In this document: positions 28,512-37,478 of the stretch, in pieces
Layout of the letters: each line of letters starts with the position of its first letter
Position numbering within the stretch: position 1 is the stretch's first letter
From: Sulfuricaulis limicola
GTDB lineage: Bacteria > Pseudomonadota > Gammaproteobacteria > Acidiferrobacterales > Sulfurifustaceae
Length of the DNA stretch: 64,000 nucleotides
Direction: 5' to 3'
Assembly: GCF_002355735.1 (NCBI RefSeq)
Contig: NZ_AP014879.1
Location: 2,573,501 to 2,637,500 of the forward strand
The notes under the pieces: generated by a model
Told to the model about the DNA's origin: nothing
The model's input: only the letters and a program-made list of their open reading frames with translations
The model's database searches: none
Program-made: the position numbers and the translations under genes

Positions 28512-29898
28512 ACAGGATATTGTTTGGGTCATCGACGATGACCGCTCGATCCGCTGGGTGCTGGAAAAGGCCCTGACCCAGGCGGACATGGCGGTGAAGA
28601 CCTTCGACTCGGCGAATGACATCGCCGACCTGCTCGAACGCCAGCGGCCGGATGTGGTGATCTCCGACATCCGCATGCCCGGTATCAGCGGGCTCGAATT
28701 GCTCAAGACCATCCACGCCAAGGCGCCGGAGATTCCGGTCATCATCATCACTGCCCACACCGACCTCGAAAGCGCGGTCGCCTCCTACCGCGGCGGCGCG
28801 TTCGAGTACCTGCCCAAGCCGTTCGACGTGGACGAGGCCGTGCGCCTCACGCGTCGCGCCATCGAGCACCGGCGGCGGCAAAAGGTGGAGGCGCCGGTCA
28901 GCGAGGAAACACCGGAAATCATCGGCTCGGCGGCGTCGATGCAGGAGGTGTTCCGCGCCATCGGGCGGCTGTCGGGCTCTCATCTGAGTGTGCTCATCAA
29001 CGGCGAATCCGGCACCGGCAAGGAACTGGTGGCGCGCGCCCTGCACAATCACAGCCCGCGCGCCGACAAGGTTTTTGTCGCGCTCAACATCGCCGCGATT
29101 CCGAGCGAGCTGCTCGAATCCGAGCTGTTTGGCCACGAGAAAGGCGCCTTCACCGGCGCCACCCACCAGCGCAAGGGCCGTTTCGAGCAAGCCAATGAAG
29201 GCACGCTGTTCCTGGACGAGATCGGTGACATGCCGCCGGGCCTGCAAACACGCCTGCTGCGCGTGTTGCAGGACGGCAAGTTCTACCGCGTGGGCGGGCA
29301 CGAGCAGGTGGAGACCAACGTGCGCATCATCGCCGCCACCAACCAGGACCTGGAAAGCCGCGTCAAGGACGGCAAATTCCGCGAGGACCTGTTCCACCGG
29401 TTGAACGTGATCCGCATCCATCTGCCACCGTTGCGCGAGCGGCGCGAGGACATCCCGACGCTGGCGGGTTACTTCCTGAAGAAGTCCGCGACCGAACTCG
29501 GCGTGGAGGCGAAACAGCTGGCGCCGGCGGCGGAGGAATTTCTGAGCCGTCTGCCCTGGCCGGGCAACGTGCGACAACTGGAGAACACCTGCCGCTGGCT
29601 GACCGTCATGGCCCCGGGCCAGACCGTACGCGTCGAGGACCTGCCGCCGGAACTGCTGGCGGCCGACACCGGAAGCGCGCATGGCGCGGACTGGGAAGAC
29701 CAGCTCAAGAACACCGTGGAACAGCGCCTGGCGCGCGGCGAGGACGAGATCTTCAAGGGCATCAACGACAGCTTCGAGCGCATCCTGATCGAAGCCGCGC
29801 TCAAGCACGCCGGCGGACGCAAGCAGGACGCGGCCAAGAAGCTGGGCTGGGGGCGCAATACCCTCACGCGCAAGCTCAAGGACCTCGATTTAACTTAA
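28504..29898 (+). CDS. glnG: Nitrogen regulation response regulator NtrC
   Basis: 464 residues in three parts: a receiver with the phospho-acceptor Asp in VVISDIRMPG, a sigma-54-activating AAA+ domain with Walker [10 protein letters not shown] and the sigma-54 contact loop KGAFTGA, and a Fis-type helix-turn-helix at the end (KQDAAKKLGWGRNTLTRKL). NtrC activates the glnA promoter described above and probably its own gene through the palindrome at 27326. High similarity of all motifs to enteric NtrC makes the assignment secure. Confidence 0.96.
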   Translation: MARQDIVWVIDDDRSIRWVLEKALTQADMAVKTFDSANDIADLLERQRPDVVISDIRMPGISGLELLKTIHAKAPEIPVIIITAHTDLESAVASYRGGAFEYLPKPFDVDEAVRLTRRAIEHRRRQKVEAPVSEETPEIIGSAASMQEVFRAIGRLSGSHLSVLINGESGTGKELVARALHNHSPRADKVFVALNIAAIPSELLESELFGHEKGAFTGATHQRKGRFEQANEGTLFLDEIGDMPPGLQTRLLRVLQDGKFYRVGGHEQVETNVRIIAATNQDLESRVKDGKFREDLFHRLNVIRIHLPPLRERREDIPTLAGYFLKKSATELGVEAKQLAPAAEEFLSRLPWPGNVRQLENTCRWLTVMAPGQTVRVEDLPPELLAADTGSAHGADWEDQLKNTVEQRLARGEDEIFKGINDSFERILIEAALKHAGGRKQDAAKKLGWGRNTLTRKLKDLDLT

Positions 29899-29906
29899 AA
29901 GAGATT

Positions 29907-30045
29907 AACCGCCAAGACGCCAAGAGCGCCAAGTTTTGTTGATTGCGGCCCAGGGTGCAACAAAACTCGTTGCACCCGTTCGGCGGCACGAAGGTTCACT
30001 GAACCTTCGTGAAAACCCCGCCTCACCCTTGGCGTCTTGGCGGTT
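29907..30045. repeat. Inverted tandem-word element, GCCAAGA type, with inner hairpins
   Basis: The left arm (29907-29933) carries the tandem words CCGCCAAGAC, GCCAAGAG and GCCAAG; the right arm CTTGGCGTCTTGGCGGTT (30028-30045) is the inverted copy. Between them are two further hairpins: GGGTGCAAC with its complement GTTGCACCC, and GAAGGTTCACTGAACCTTC. It fills the gap between the convergent ntrC and sulfotransferase genes. Confidence 0.75.
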
Positions 30046-30056
30046 CAAAATCATAA

Positions 30057-31088
30057 TCAGGCGATGGCGCGCATCGACGGCGGCGCCATCTGGCCGCGTT
30101 CACGGATCTCCTGGATCAAACCCGCTTGGCGATCGCGACGCTTGAGGTCATCGGCGCTGGTACGCTGCAACACCTCGTCCTTGAGCCGCCGGTTTTCCGC
30201 GTCGAACCGGCGGATCTCCTCCTCGGTGAAAGCCGGCTTGCTGCCCTCCGGAACGTACATGCACTCGTAACCGAGGGCGTTCAGCACATCGCCTGCGACG
30301 GACTCGAAGATGCGAATGTCTTCCTGGTTCGCATCGCGCAGGAACTTGCGGGTGTTGTCAGCCATGATCGGCCTGGCCACGTTGCCCCACAGGTCGCTCG
30401 ACTCGGCCGCGCGCTTGGCCTCGTCGGATTTGTAGAACTCCAGCATCTTCTTGTTGAAACGCACGCCCAGGAACTTGCACAGCAGACGCATGGTGTGCTC
30501 CGGTTCGCTGGTCAGCGACTCGTAGCTGATGCTGATGAATCGGCCTGGGCCGATGCGCTCGCGCATACCGAGCGCCAGCTGCTGGGCCGCGGCCCATTCC
30601 TTCGCGATGTGATAGAAGTGTTTCTCGCCCACCACGGCCTTGCGGAACGAGCAGGCCACGTCGCGCCCGTCGCGATACAGATAGATGTAGCGCGGGCTGC
30701 GAAAGTGCTCTTCGATCTGCGGCAGATACTGGATGTTGGCCATGCTCTTGCAGCACCAGCTGCGCGCCTCCCAGGCCCTGGCCATCGCGTCATATACCGC
30801 CTCGTACACGGCCATGAGCGTGTGGCGGCGGCAGCGCAGCTGGATGTCGAGACGATTGAGCGTCACGCCTTCCCACGGCACCGGGTTGAGCTCGACCAGG
30901 CGGCACACGTCATCCACCAGTTGCGCGAAATTCCCGCGTTGCTCCAGGTCACCATAGTTCGGCACCAGCGGCATCAGGCGTTGCAGGATATGCGGCGGAT
31001 GCGGCGCGGCAATGCGGGGCAGTTCGTTCAGCATCAGGCGCAGCAGGTTCGAGCCCGAGCGCTGGGTTCCGATCATGAAGATGTTCAT
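30057..31088 (-). CDS. Sulfotransferase-family protein
   Basis: About 343 residues. I start at the ATG at 31088, which has AGGAG eight bases upstream; a GTG three codons earlier is inside that site. The N-terminal phosphosulfate-binding loop is FMIGTQRSGSNLLRLML, and the second PAPS-binding region is IYLYRDGRDVACSF. Family members move sulfate from PAPS to sugars, lipids or small molecules; the acceptor is unknown. The C-terminal about 60 residues are charged and helical. There are no adjacent polysaccharide or PAPS genes. Confidence 0.82.
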   Translation of the reverse strand: MNIFMIGTQRSGSNLLRLMLNELPRIAAPHPPHILQRLMPLVPNYGDLEQRGNFAQLVDDVCRLVELNPVPWEGVTLNRLDIQLRCRRHTLMAVYEAVYDAMARAWEARSWCCKSMANIQYLPQIEEHFRSPRYIYLYRDGRDVACSFRKAVVGEKHFYHIAKEWAAAQQLALGMRERIGPGRFISISYESLTSEPEHTMRLLCKFLGVRFNKKMLEFYKSDEAKRAAESSDLWGNVARPIMADNTRKFLRDANQEDIRIFESVAGDVLNALGYECMYVPEGSKPAFTEEEIRRFDAENRRLKDEVLQRTSADDLKRRDRQAGLIQEIRERGQMAPPSMRAIA

Positions 31089-31155
31089 GGCAATCACTCC
31101 TGAATCACTGTTGAATCATGCGCGCCAACGTGGCGCGCCTCCCTACTTGATCTGC

Positions 31156-32370
31156 TTAATACAGCCACCAGCCCGCCGCGCCAGCGACAGGAATAATCCA
31201 CACCGCGTCCACGCGAAAACGTATCAGCGCATACAACGCGACCGCGAAAATCGCGATCGAATACCACACCGGCGCCGCGGTCCGCCCCACCACCACGGCG
31301 GCCGCGAAGATCATGCCGATCACCGCCGGACGCACGCCGCGCAGCGCCGCCTGAATCGCGCTGGCGCGTTGCAGCCGCTCGAAGGCATTGGAGGCCAGAA
31401 CCATGAGCACCGCCGGTGGCGCAAAAATGGCGGTGGTGGCGACCGTCGCGCCGGCCAGTCCCGCGACCTTGAGCCCGATGAAGGCCGCGCTCACCAGAAT
31501 CGGGCCGGGCGTGATCTGCCCGAGCGCGATGCCGTCAACGAATTCCTGCGAGGTGACCCATTTCTGGTTGGTCACGACGATTTCCTGGATCATCGGAATG
31601 AACACGTAACCGCCGCCGAAGAGCATGACACTCATACCGGCGAACACGGCGCCCAGCTTCATCAGAATGGCGGGGTCGATGCTCCACCACGGTATCTGCA
31701 CCAGCGGCGCGGTGCTTAACAGCAGGGCATTGGCGTTGAGCTGGGTTCCCGGGATGGCCGGTTTTTTATCCGGCGGCGGCTGCGAGGGCGAGCCATGGTC
31801 GGTCCGGAACAGCAGCCAGCCGATCACGCCGGCACCGAGAATGATTCCGAGCGTGCTGTAGAACCCGCCGATGCCAAGCAGCGCGGCGAAAGCGGCAATA
31901 GCGATGGCCTCCTCGCGCAAACCCACGAGGGACTTGCGGCTCATGTTCCAGGCAGCCGCCACGATCACGGCCGTCACCGCCGGAATGAAACCCATGAACA
32001 GCTTGCTCACCGCCGGGATCTGGCCCCAGCGGAAATAGGCGGCCGACAGGGCCACCACCAGTACGAAGGCCGGCAGGATCGCGGCCACGGCTGCCACCAG
32101 CGCGCCCAGGCGGCCGCGCAGGCGGTAACCCACGTAGGTGCAGACATTGACCGCGACCGGGCCGGGCAGCATGGAGGCGAGCGAAATACCGTCGAGCATG
32201 GCCTGATGCGTGAGCAGTTTCTTGCGCTCCACCACCACGTTCTCGACCACCGAGATCATGGCCATGAAGCCGCCGAAACTGGTGCAGGCGATGCGAAAAA
32301 AAATCCAGAACAGCGAGGACAGGGAAAGTTCCGGGGCGGAGGAATCAGAATGCGGAGGCGTGACTGGCAT
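31156..32370 (-). CDS. chrA: Chromate transporter, two-domain ChrA type
   Basis: About 404 residues from the ATG at 32370; the open frame extends upstream without support. It has two homologous CHR halves: the first with FRIACTSFGGFMAMI and SMLPGPVAVNVCTYVG, the second with GMSVMLFGGGYVFIPMI and GQITPGPILVSAAFIG. The repeated FGG and PGP motifs are diagnostic. ChrA exports chromate, probably as an anion antiporter; many homologues have no proven chromate role and may move sulfate-like oxyanions. It sits between a sulfotransferase and two oxyanion-binding-type proteins. Confidence 0.92.
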   Translation of the reverse strand: MPVTPPHSDSSAPELSLSSLFWIFFRIACTSFGGFMAMISVVENVVVERKKLLTHQAMLDGISLASMLPGPVAVNVCTYVGYRLRGRLGALVAAVAAILPAFVLVVALSAAYFRWGQIPAVSKLFMGFIPAVTAVIVAAAWNMSRKSLVGLREEAIAIAAFAALLGIGGFYSTLGIILGAGVIGWLLFRTDHGSPSQPPPDKKPAIPGTQLNANALLLSTAPLVQIPWWSIDPAILMKLGAVFAGMSVMLFGGGYVFIPMIQEIVVTNQKWVTSQEFVDGIALGQITPGPILVSAAFIGLKVAGLAGATVATTAIFAPPAVLMVLASNAFERLQRASAIQAALRGVRPAVIGMIFAAAVVVGRTAAPVWYSIAIFAVALYALIRFRVDAVWIIPVAGAAGWWLY

Positions 32371-32658
32371 TAACTTCCCTATCGCGAACAAAATCAAACT
32401 TATGGTGCGCGCATTATGGCGGCGGCATTTCCCGAGCGACAAGGTTAAGTTAAGCCGTGGTCTTGGCGGCTGCACGACCGCTCGCGCAAGCATTCCGGCC
32501 GCCTGTCGGCCCACGGCTCACGGCAAAAAATAGTCACTGGAATTGGTGAAAACCCACGCTAGGCTCTGTCTCCTATAAGAGCGCGGCTGTCCCGGCTTTT
32601 GGAGCAGACGAGAAGCGTTCAAACATTCGGGGAAGTGGGTGCAACAAGGAGAGTTGTC

Positions 32659-33597
32659 ATGAGTATCAAGTCCACCGTGATAGTTTCACTGGTTGCGATT
32701 TCGGTCGTTTTCTCGCCTGTATTGGCCGCTGATTCATCCGGTGATAAACCGGCGCCGATGCAGGCCATCGCCGCCGCCATCAAGAAAGTCGTATTCACCC
32801 CCACGGCTCCCGCGCCCGCGAAAAACTCCCTCCCGGAACGCATCGTCGAGGAGCAGGAGGCGCTGGTATTCACCGCGCCGCCGCGCGAAACGCCTGAGGC
32901 CGGCATCGAGATTTATCAGCCCGTGGCGGACTACCTGAGCCAGGCCATCGGCAAGAAGGTGCGCTACAAGCATCCCGGCACCTGGGGCGTGTACCGCACC
33001 GAAATGCTCAAGGGCAGCTACGACATTATTTTCGACGGCCCGCACTTCAACAGCTACCGTCTGGAGAAGCTGAGCCACAACATCCTGGTCAAGATTCCCG
33101 AGCGCCACGAATTCGCGGTCATCGTGCGCAAGGACAAACCATTCCAGAATTTGTCGCAGATGGCGGGCCGCAGCTTCTGCACCCACGCGCCGCCAAATCT
33201 CGGAACGCTGGTGCTGCTCAGCCAGTTCGACAACCCGTCGCGCCAGCCCGTCATCATCAGCACCAACGGCTGGGAGAACATCTATAACGGCGTGGCCTCC
33301 GGCAAATGCGCCGGCGGCGTGCTGCCCATGGCGAATCTGAAGAAGGTCGACAAGGCCAACATTGCCAAGGTGATCTTCAAGACCGCGGCCATGCCGAACC
33401 AGGCGTTCTCCGCCGGCCCGCGCGTGTCGCTGGAAGACCAGATGAAACTCGCGCAGGCGCTGGCGTCGCCGGATGCCGCCGTGCCGACGGAAAAATTGCG
33501 CACCGCCTACAAGGTCGGCGACGGCTTCGCCCTCGCCAACAACCAGGAGTACCAGGGCCTGGCGGTCTATCTTCGCAACGAATGGGGCTACTACTGA
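32659..33597 (+). CDS. PhnD-like phosphonate/oxyanion-binding periplasmic protein, copy 1
   Basis: About 312 residues from the ATG at 32659, which has AAGGAGAG nearby. A signal peptide (about 1-24) and a linker precede a periplasmic binding protein domain beginning ALVFTAPPRETPEAG, with YQPVADYLSQ, IIFDGPHFNSYR, and PPNLGTLVLLSQFDNPSRQP. This is the PhnD/phosphate-phosphite-phosphonate substrate-binding family. No permease or ATPase gene is near, so it may serve a remote transporter or a sensor. The next gene is a paralogue with the same landmarks. Confidence 0.82.
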   Translation: MSIKSTVIVSLVAISVVFSPVLAADSSGDKPAPMQAIAAAIKKVVFTPTAPAPAKNSLPERIVEEQEALVFTAPPRETPEAGIEIYQPVADYLSQAIGKKVRYKHPGTWGVYRTEMLKGSYDIIFDGPHFNSYRLEKLSHNILVKIPERHEFAVIVRKDKPFQNLSQMAGRSFCTHAPPNLGTLVLLSQFDNPSRQPVIISTNGWENIYNGVASGKCAGGVLPMANLKKVDKANIAKVIFKTAAMPNQAFSAGPRVSLEDQMKLAQALASPDAAVPTEKLRTAYKVGDGFALANNQEYQGLAVYLRNEWGYY

Positions 33598-33661
33598 GAC
33601 GCGTCCGCGCCGCCGGTAAACCCGATCTGGATACATCATTTCGTTTGATCAAGGAGGTCTC

Positions 33662-34615
33662 GTGTCAGGATTCAGGCAAACCATCATAAACGCCGCCGTC
33701 GCGGTTTCCTTAAGTGCGCTGGTGTCCGCCACCGGCGCCAACGCCGCGGACCCGGTGCCCGGCGCGCGCAAGACCTCGTTCGCGCCGCCGGAAGCAACAG
33801 TCAATCTCAACAAGCCGTCGCTCGAAGGCGTGGCGCGCGGCCTGCCGGCCGGCGCCGACAACGTGCTGGTGTTCAGCGCGCCGCCGCGTGAAACCGAAGA
33901 AGAGGCCCTGCGCACCTACCAGCCGATCGCCGAGTACCTCTCGCGCATCATCAACAAGCCGATCGTGTACCGCTATTCGAAGGACTGGCTCACCTACCAG
34001 ACGGAGATGCAGCGCGGCAGCTACGACCTGGTGTTCGATGGCCCGCACTTCAACAGCTGGCGCATCTCGCATCTGCGGCACAACTCGCTGGTGAAGGTCG
34101 CCGGCGAACACGCCTTCGTCGTGGTGGTGCGGAAAGACAACGCGCGCGTTACCGAGCTCAGGCAACTCGCCGGGCAGAGAATCTGCAGCATGGACCCGCC
34201 CAACCTGGGCACGCTCGCGGTGCTCGAACAGTTCGACAACCCGGCGCGCCAGCCGCTGATCATGAACAGCGTCGGCTGGACCAAGGCCTACGAGGGCGTG
34301 GCGTTCGAGAAGAAGTGCGCCGCCGCCATCGTGCCGGTGGCGAACCTGATGAAATTCTCCAACTACGCGAACGTCGTGCGCGCGGTGTACACCACCAAGT
34401 CGCTGCCGAACCAGGCGTTCTCGGCCGGTCCGCGCATCACCAGCCAGGACCAGGCGCTGATCGCCGCGGCGCTGCTGTCCAAGGATGGATCGCCCGTCGT
34501 CGCCCGGCTGGTATCGGCCTACGGCACCGACAACAAGGGCCTGGCCTATGCCAGCAAGGATGAATACGCCGGGTTCGATGCCTACCTGAAGAACAGCTGG
34601 GGCTACGCGCGCTGA
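33662..34615 (+). CDS. PhnD-like phosphonate/oxyanion-binding periplasmic protein, copy 2
   Basis: 317 residues from the GTG at 33662, preceded by AAGGAGG. A signal peptide ends near residue 28 (GANAADP). The landmarks match copy 1: VFSAPPRETEEEA, YQPIAEYLSRI, LVFDGPHFNSWR, PPNLGTLAVLEQFDNPARQP. The two clearly arose by tandem duplication and have diverged substantially, so they may bind different ligands. The 3' end overlaps the convergent methyltransferase gene by 13 bp. No transporter partner genes are present. Confidence 0.82.
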   Translation: MSGFRQTIINAAVAVSLSALVSATGANAADPVPGARKTSFAPPEATVNLNKPSLEGVARGLPAGADNVLVFSAPPRETEEEALRTYQPIAEYLSRIINKPIVYRYSKDWLTYQTEMQRGSYDLVFDGPHFNSWRISHLRHNSLVKVAGEHAFVVVVRKDNARVTELRQLAGQRICSMDPPNLGTLAVLEQFDNPARQPLIMNSVGWTKAYEGVAFEKKCAAAIVPVANLMKFSNYANVVRAVYTTKSLPNQAFSAGPRITSQDQALIAAALLSKDGSPVVARLVSAYGTDNKGLAYASKDEYAGFDAYLKNSWGYAR

Positions 34616-35223
34616 GGCGCGCCGGGACATTTCACAACCAACCGTACCACCGCGGCCGTGCCGCGGTGGTACGGTCCTTCATTCAGGCCGGTCAGTATTT
34701 CTTCCAGCCGTAAAATCTCGCCTTCCCTGAACTCCTGCCGCAACATGTCGGCGGTATAGAGCATTTCCTTCACCGGTGGGCCACCGGTTTTGTATTCCAG
34801 CTGCTTCGGCGTGAACGCCTCCATGATCAGGATGCCACCGGGCTTGAGCGTCCGGAACATTTGCCGGTGCAGGCGTGCGCGGAATTCGGGCGTGAAATGA
34901 ATGAAGATGGCCACGACGAGGTCGAATTCATGCTCGGGCCATTTCCAGGTCGTGAGATCGGCCAGCTCCGTGCGAATCGCCACCCCACGACTTTTGGCCA
35001 GCTCCCGCGCCTTGCGCAGCCCCACCTCCGAGCCGTCCACCGACAGCACCTCCAGTCCCTGCTGCGCCAGCCACACCCCGTTGCGCCCCTCGCCGTCGGC
35101 CACGGCGAGCGCCTTCATGCCGGGTTTCAAATACTGTTTCTGGGAAACGAGAAAGGAATTGGGCTCGGTGCCATAGGCGAAGCCGGGCTCGGCGTAACGG
35201 GCGTTCCAGAAATCGTGGGTCAT
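34603..35223 (-). CDS. Class I SAM-dependent methyltransferase
   Basis: About 206 residues from the ATG at 35223. The N-terminal DFWNARYAEPGFAYGTEPN is typical of TehB-like/UbiE-like small methyltransferases. The SAM pocket is ALAVADGEGRNGVWLA with the acidic VLSVDGSEVGL, and the later motif is LKPGGILIMEAF. Related proteins are tied to tellurite or thiol metabolism, but the substrate cannot be inferred. The last 13 bp overlap the end of the convergent PhnD-like gene. Confidence 0.82.
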   Translation of the reverse strand: MTHDFWNARYAEPGFAYGTEPNSFLVSQKQYLKPGMKALAVADGEGRNGVWLAQQGLEVLSVDGSEVGLRKARELAKSRGVAIRTELADLTTWKWPEHEFDLVVAIFIHFTPEFRARLHRQMFRTLKPGGILIMEAFTPKQLEYKTGGPPVKEMLYTADMLRQEFREGEILRLEEILTGLNEGPYHRGTAAVVRLVVKCPGAPQRA

Positions 35224-35253
35224 GGCATTTACCAACCGTACACGATCAAACGA

Positions 35254-35585
35254 CTAATAAAGCTCGATACAGGCGGAGTCACGATTTGCATGGAATTCCA
35301 GCAAATCGGAATGATGTCGTCGCAGGATGTCTTGAATGTAATCTGTGACTGTGTTGCCACATCTTATCCAGATCACTTTCGGCGGGTAGCCGTGAATCAG
35401 TCCGCGCTCGTTGAAATCCGAGTCCTGACTGACTATCACGAAACCGTTTTTCCTGGCGTATTGCCAGATTGTTTCGTCGTCGGCGGTTTCCATGCCCAGC
35501 AGACGCACGTGCGACGACCCCGGATAGAGATCCTCCAGGGCCGCCACCAGACGGAAGGAAAGTTCTGGTCGAAAAGAAGCTTCAA
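35254..35585 (-). pseudogene. DUF5615 PIN-like toxin, frameshifted
   Basis: From TTG at 35585, overlapping the DUF433 stop as TTGA, the frame reads LKLLFDQN, the canonical DUF5615 N-terminus, then runs into an unrelated frame. The continuation LSFRLVAALEDLYPGSS is found in another frame. Adding one C after the Asn codon (at 35561/35562) would restore a protein of about 110 residues through ALY/QDSDF to the stop at 35254. The acidic residues for Mut7-C/PIN-like nucleases are visible (VSQDSDFNERG). The downstream frame alone can start at GTG 35547, lacking the first catalytic Asp. It may be a dead toxin, a sequencing error or a recoded gene. Confidence 0.72.
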
Positions 35586-35806
35586 GCCTGTTTGTAGGTA
35601 AGCTGATGTTCGCGGTCAGCCGCGAACATCAAACAGGCCTGGATGTCTTCGGAAGTCAATTCAGGGTAATCGCGCAGGATTTGTTCCTGCGTCATGCCGG
35701 AGGCCAGCCAGCCCAGCACGTCATAAACACTGATGCGCATATGACGGATGCAGGGCTTGCCGCCGCGCTTGCCGGGTTCAATCGTGATGATATCGCGGTA
35801 ATCCAT
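35582..35806 (-). CDS. DUF433 antitoxin-like protein
   Basis: 74 residues. The DUF433 winged-helix-like domain is recognisable from KPCIRHMRISVYDVLGWLA and ILRDYPELTSEDIQACL. DUF433 proteins act as antitoxins for DUF5615 PIN-like toxins encoded just downstream, and often repress their own promoter. Here the stop overlaps a TTG start of the partner by four bases, showing the original coupled pair, although the partner is frameshifted. Confidence 0.85.
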   Translation of the reverse strand: MDYRDIITIEPGKRGGKPCIRHMRISVYDVLGWLASGMTQEQILRDYPELTSEDIQACLMFAADREHQLTYKQA

Positions 35807-35837
35807 AGTGAAAACCTATGCCTGTTCCACCCGGAAA

Positions 35838-36305
35838 TCAAGCATCCGCGGGCTTCACAGGCTGGTGACCCTGCAGCCGCTGCGCCAGCGCCTTGACCTC
35901 CAGCGGCTTGTCCACGCCGCGGAATGTCACCTCGATGCCGCTGCCGCCAGCGCTGGAGAACTCCACGTCCCCCACGCCCACGATCCGCCCCACCAGCGAC
36001 TGGTTCACGTTGATATTGCGCAGGTCCTGGATACGGATGGATTTCACCTTGCGCGCGATCAACCCCTCGCGGCTCTCGATGGTCTCGTTGTCGATCTTGT
36101 AGGCCCAGGAATAACGCCGGTAAATCACCACGGCGATGAGATAAACGAACACCCCCACGATCACCACCTGCACCACCCGCAGGTTCTCGGGCGAGAAATA
36201 CTGATTGCCCTTGAGGAGGGCCAGAATGAACACAACCGGCATCAGGATCATGACGCCGATCTGCCACCACTGGTTCAGCCACGCCGGACGCGCAATATAG
36301 TTCAT
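35838..36305 (-). CDS. Membrane protein with bacterial PH domain (YdbS-like)
   Basis: About 155 residues from the ATG at 36305, which has GGAG nine bases upstream; an ATG at 36377 would add 24 residues but has no ribosome-binding site. Two hydrophobic segments (about residues 15-33 and 48-66) precede a bacterial pleckstrin-homology domain with YKIDNETIESREGLIARKV-type strands and VGVGDVEFSSAG. The function of this family is unknown. It lies alone between the DUF433 gene and a lipoprotein gene. Confidence 0.75.
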   Translation of the reverse strand: MNYIARPAWLNQWWQIGVMILMPVVFILALLKGNQYFSPENLRVVQVVIVGVFVYLIAVVIYRRYSWAYKIDNETIESREGLIARKVKSIRIQDLRNINVNQSLVGRIVGVGDVEFSSAGGSGIEVTFRGVDKPLEVKALAQRLQGHQPVKPADA

Positions 36306-36389
36306 GGTTTCATTCTCCGGGGTTTTCCCCTGGGGTTGTTGGTGGTCACGGGAAGCGAGGTATTTGTAGTCTTTCATGAAAAATATTGA

Positions 36390-37064
36390 TTAATTAGCCC
36401 CCTGCGGAGCCTCTTTGCTTTTCATTTGCAGTACTTTCATTTTTTCATCCAGCTTTTTCTTCATAAGATCAGTTCTTTGATTTGTCGTATCAGCTTGATC
36501 AGCATACGGCCGTAGGCAGGATTCAGTGCTCCTGGGGACAGGACTTTTTGCCAAATAACCAATAACAAGCTCCAGGAAGAATTTTCCCATAGTATCGGCA
36601 GGGTCGGTTTTGCCTCGCACGCACACATACGATAGTGGCGAAATTGCCACGTGTATGTTTTTTTCAGATGAGGATGTTCTGCTCAGATGAAACTTCCAGG
36701 ACGTGCGGATTTCACCCGACTCCACAGCCGATGATCGCGAAACAATGTCGGTCCGAATTACATTTTCATTCGCTGTTTGAAAAAATTCGACCAAGGGAAA
36801 GTATTTCCATTCTATTTGCTTGTCGGCCTTACCCGCATAGGCCTCCAGTTGTTCACGATTCTCAGGTGCAATCCCGTTTTCGACGTAATACCCCTCAAAC
36901 AGGGCCATAAGCTTAATAGCCGGCATTACAACGCCATCCAAAAATTCCTGATGAGTCAAATATACGGGTGTTAACGTGCGTTGCGCATCTGAAGTTGCGC
37001 ATCCGGTAAATAGCGCTGTTGCAACAATAAGCGCCTTTACATATCTATTTGATGGCACCTTCAT
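36390..37064 (-). CDS. Putative lipoprotein of unknown function
   Basis: 224 residues. A short signal peptide ends in the lipobox LFTGCATS, so Cys22 would be lipidated. The segment TLTPVYLTHQEFLDGVVMPAIKLMALF onward has some likeness to pilin-like minor proteins (a hydrophobic helix, then EQLEAYAGK), but I do not recognise a family. The C-terminus is a Lys/Met-rich helix. The gene is AT-richer than its surroundings and its codon use differs, which suggests acquisition. Expression and role are unknown. Confidence 0.65.
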   Translation of the reverse strand: MKVPSNRYVKALIVATALFTGCATSDAQRTLTPVYLTHQEFLDGVVMPAIKLMALFEGYYVENGIAPENREQLEAYAGKADKQIEWKYFPLVEFFQTANENVIRTDIVSRSSAVESGEIRTSWKFHLSRTSSSEKNIHVAISPLSYVCVRGKTDPADTMGKFFLELVIGYLAKSPVPRSTESCLRPYADQADTTNQRTDLMKKKLDEKMKVLQMKSKEAPQGAN

Positions 37065-37478
37065 GAGTGGCGCATCATAATTCTTGATTTTAGAAATAGC
37101 ATGTTTGTGCTATCCGCCCCCCTGAGTCAAGTTAAGCCCCGAATGGTTTTGCTAACCTCCCCGTAGCGCGCGCCGAGTACCGCAGCCCCACCGGGAGTAG
37201 TTAAGCGAGACCGTGTTCGAGCCCGAGGCGCGTTTCCCAGCGCCCGGCGAGTTGGTCGAGCGCCCGGTGGGGCGAGGAACGAAGGAAGCTTTCGCGCGCT
37301 CCGGGGTGTGTTTCTTTTGGTTACTTTTCTTTGCACAAGCAAAGAAAAGTAACCTGCCGTGGGTCAGCCACCCACAAGTAGCTTTTGAGTCGCGCGCAAA
37401 GCGCGCGAACCATTCAAGACCTGGATTCCCGCTTTCGCGGGAATGACGAGAGCTCGTGCGCGGAACGCGCACCCAAAC
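37065..37478. repeat. Repeat-containing gap with long hairpin and GGGAATGAC tail (copy 1)
   Basis: About 410 bp without a real gene. It contains the 16-bp inverted repeat GGTTACTTTTCTTTGC / GCAAAGAAAAGTAACC at 37319-37354. After it come GAGTCGCGCGCAAAGCGCGCG and the tail CTGGATTCCCGC...CGGGAATGAC (37421-37447). The same blocks in the same order recur at 47683-47815. A GC-rich variable stretch precedes the hairpin. Short open frames here translate the repeat and are not genes. Confidence 0.75.

Noticed and set aside
37127-37342. Short frame beginning MLVQRKVTKR
   Set aside because: It translates the dispersed hairpin element; the same peptide start appears at 47706 from the second copy, so it is repeat-derived.
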